Assembly: GCA_937981555.1 (NCBI GenBank)
Contig: CALJOK010000021.1
Coordinates: 31,527 to 95,526, forward strand
Direction of reading: 5' to 3'
Length of the DNA stretch: 64,000 nt
Source of the DNA: an uncultured Saprospiraceae bacterium
Lineage (GTDB): Bacteria > Bacteroidota > Bacteroidia > Chitinophagales > Saprospiraceae
A model generated the notes under the pieces. The model made no database searches, was not told the origin of the DNA, and saw only the letters and a list, made by a program, of their open reading frames with translations. This document shows, one piece after another, positions 62,298 through 64,000 of this stretch (its first letter is position 1; every line of letters begins with the position of its first letter). The position numbers were made by a program, and so were the translations under genes.

Positions 62298-62326
62298 CAA
62301 AGATAATGATTGTCTTTAACTACAAA
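62298..62326 (-). promoter_or_regulatory. Strong Bacteroidota-type promoter, possibly leaderless message
   Basis: On the minus strand TTTG (62326-62323), 17 bases, then TATCTTTG (62305-62298). Only four bases separate this from the ATG (62293-62291). The expected transcript start falls at or beside the ATG. Confidence 0.6.
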
Positions 62327-62444
62327 GAAAATGGATTACAAGATTTTCAGGAAAAAAAACTCTAATTCATTCACTTCAAATTATCATCTACATCTCGATT
62401 TTGATACTTCGATTTAAGAGCATTTTTAAATTTTTAACTAATTA

Positions 62445-63764
62445 TTATCCCCTAGGTAACCTGATATAAAAACAAGTTCCTCCCTCAGTAGAAGAACCTA
62501 CTGAAATTTCACCTTGATGATACTCAACTATTCTTTTACATAAAGCCAATCCAATTCCACTTCCTTTAAAACTATCGATTGGATTCAATCTACTAAATAG
62601 TCCAAATATGTTATCATGAAATTTAGGATCAATTCCTATCCCATTATCTTCGACTTTAAACTCGATATAATTATCTAAAATTTTAGAATAAACTTTTACA
62701 ACAGGAGAGACTTCCGGTCTTCTAAACTTTAAGGCATTAGAAATGATATTTTGAAATAGTTGAATGATTTGCGTTTTATTTCCTTTAATCTCACTCAAGT
62801 CTCCAATCAAAATCTGCCCTTCACTTCTTTGGATGGCTTCTTTTAAATTATCTTTTATTAATATGAATATATCATTCATATTTATGATGACAACTTCATC
62901 AGTATCCAAATCATTTACTCTAGAATAATCCAAAAGTCCTTGGAGCAAAAGATTCATCCGCTTTGCACCTTTTATCACAAATCTAAAATATTCGGAAGTT
63001 TCAGACGAAAAATTATTTTCTCTTCTCTCGATTAATTGTAAATAACTGATTATTGTTCGCAAAGGTTCTTGCAAATCATGAGAAGCTGCATAGGCAAAAC
63101 TTTCAAGGTCAATATTTGATTTTTGTAGTTTACTAACTAGCTGATTAAGTTCACTAGTTTTTTGTTTCACTAGTTTTTCTAACCCAAATCGGTATTCCTT
63201 TAATTCTTCTTTTATTTTAGCATTAATAATTTTAGAAGCCCCCATAACAGCGACAGTTTTTAAAATTTTCAAATGCTCATTGGTAAAAAAATTGACTTTC
63301 GAATTTTCAGAATCAATTACTCCTATTACTTTATTTTGATATATAATAGGAACAGCAATCTCTGATAACCTTTGTTCATCATCTACAATATATCTACTAT
63401 CCTTGCTAGTATCCGCAATGATCTCAGCTTGCCCTGTAAGAGCTACAGTTCCTACTATCCCTTTACCTAAAGGAATGGTGATCGGATTTTTAATATTTAA
63501 TTGAAAAGGATTTTTAGGACCATGCGCAGCTTTTTGAATTAAAAGTCCCTTCTCTTCCTCTAAAAGATAAATCACACAATCTTCAAATCCCATTCGAGCA
63601 ATAACCTGTTTTGTTATGCCCCAAACTATCTCTTCGCTAGTGTTTAGATCCATTAAACCAAGTGAAAAACTATTAATAATTTCTAGGTATCGCTCTTTAG
63701 ATTGAAGTATTTTATAATTCTCAAGTAAAGAATCATAATCTAACTGCATTGACTTAACCTTCAT
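62445..63764 (-). CDS. Orphan cytoplasmic histidine kinase with GAF sensor
   Basis: This 439-residue soluble protein has a GAF domain at about residues 20-185 (IIAD and VPIIYQNKVIGVIDSEN are typical). A coiled-coil linker leads to a HisKA domain with H229 in YAASHDLQEPLRTI and a HATPase domain (NAL.FR, DNGIGIDP, GSGIGLAL). There is no signal peptide or membrane segment. GAF domains bind small ligands or redox cofactors. No response regulator is adjacent. Its kinase core resembles those at 18988, 21781 and 27926. Confidence 0.9.
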   Translation of the reverse strand: MKVKSMQLDYDSLLENYKILQSKERYLEIINSFSLGLMDLNTSEEIVWGITKQVIARMGFEDCVIYLLEEEKGLLIQKAAHGPKNPFQLNIKNPITIPLGKGIVGTVALTGQAEIIADTSKDSRYIVDDEQRLSEIAVPIIYQNKVIGVIDSENSKVNFFTNEHLKILKTVAVMGASKIINAKIKEELKEYRFGLEKLVKQKTSELNQLVSKLQKSNIDLESFAYAASHDLQEPLRTIISYLQLIERRENNFSSETSEYFRFVIKGAKRMNLLLQGLLDYSRVNDLDTDEVVIINMNDIFILIKDNLKEAIQRSEGQILIGDLSEIKGNKTQIIQLFQNIISNALKFRRPEVSPVVKVYSKILDNYIEFKVEDNGIGIDPKFHDNIFGLFSRLNPIDSFKGSGIGLALCKRIVEYHQGEISVGSSTEGGTCFYIRLPRG

Positions 63765-63910
63765 TAGATTCAGTTAATATTTATTTAAAAAATGATAGGC
63801 GCAGTTATAATTTTATATGATTTTTTCTCTTTGATTAAAGCAGAAATTGATAATTACTAACTCAAGTTACGCACTTTTGAAAAAAAGTAATGAAAGCCTA
63901 GCTTTGTGAG

Positions 63911-64000
63911 ATGCAAGATAAATTAGATTTATACACAGATTATTTACTATCAAGTTTTGGACAAACATCAGCAACAGGATTATCACGACTAGTAGATGGA
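63911..64000 (+). mobile_element. Insertion-sequence transposase, N-terminal fragment
   Basis: The ATG at 63911 opens a frame of 30 codons to the window edge. The product MQDKLDLYTDYLLSSFGQTS..GLSRLVDG matches the N-terminus of IS701/IS4-like DDE transposases frequent in Saprospiraceae. The left end of the element probably lies between about 63860 and 63910 (AAGTTACGCACTTTTGA is a plausible terminal repeat), but the other end is outside the window. Confidence 0.65.

Noticed and set aside
1..64000. CRISPR arrays, tRNA and rRNA genes
   Set aside because: No regularly spaced direct repeats and no cloverleaf or rRNA-like segments were seen while reading the gaps between genes.

Overview
The window is AT-rich and looks like a chromosomal segment of a Bacteroidota bacterium, most likely of the Saprospiraceae/Saprospiria type. 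Several features point there. Seven exported proteins carry C-terminal signals of the type IX secretion system (T9SS): four with the gliding-motility-associated (CHU_C, type B) tail and three with the Por-type (type A) tail. A PorP/SprF-like outer-membrane protein precedes the largest of them. The window also has a bacillithiol deacetylase (BshB1), OmpR-type two-component proteins, several orphan histidine kinases, and promoter-like elements of the Bacteroidota form TTTG - about 17 nt - TAnnTTTG. No rRNA, tRNA or CRISPR array was seen.

Layout. 1-6.9 kb: the end of a secreted beta-helix-like protein, an ankyrin protein, a membrane-anchored PAF-acetylhydrolase-like hydrolase, a GNAT acetyltransferase, and a two-component operon divergent from a cysteine-rich exported protein. 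7-17 kb: a minus-strand surface-protein island with a PorP/SprF homologue, a 1766-residue adhesin (two cohesin-like modules, an SprB repeat, about 13 two-cysteine Ig/PKD-like repeats), two paralogous dockerin-like plus cohesin-like T9SS cargo proteins, and a very small T9SS cargo protein. 17-30 kb: an HtrA protease, three orphan hybrid-topology histidine kinases (7TM or TPR sensors), an acyl-CoA carboxylase beta subunit and an rRNA methyltransferase. 30.2 kb: a previously hidden 58-residue peptide gene with a textbook double-glycine leader and its own terminator. 30.5-40 kb: bshB1, glutathione peroxidase, a 14-repeat FG-GAP/ASPIC lipoprotein, a GNAT enzyme, a CHU_C adhesin and fabH. 40-48.5 kb: two CHU_C surface proteins flanking a tandem pair of TTG-initiated GT-C glycosyltransferases. 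48.5-57.9 kb: an OmpA/SPOR protein with a 152-nt hairpin upstream, a metzincin-type metalloprotease lipoprotein, a type II restriction-modification pair and RecQ. 58-61.4 kb: a compact cluster of a methyltransferase, a divergent Lgt-like transferase, a radical SAM enzyme with many extra cysteines (Tes/MJ0619-like) and two twin small membrane proteins. 61.4-64 kb: a second methyltransferase, a GAF histidine kinase and the start of an insertion-sequence transposase.

The best candidates for undescribed biology are the Lgt-like/radical SAM cluster (a possible lipid or lipoprotein modification pathway), the double-glycine peptide at 30.2 kb, and the cohesin/dockerin-bearing T9SS surface proteins at 7-16 kb. 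A family of imperfect palindromic repeats (three copies) and several long hairpins are scattered between genes. All functions are assigned by reading the sequence only; none was checked against a database.
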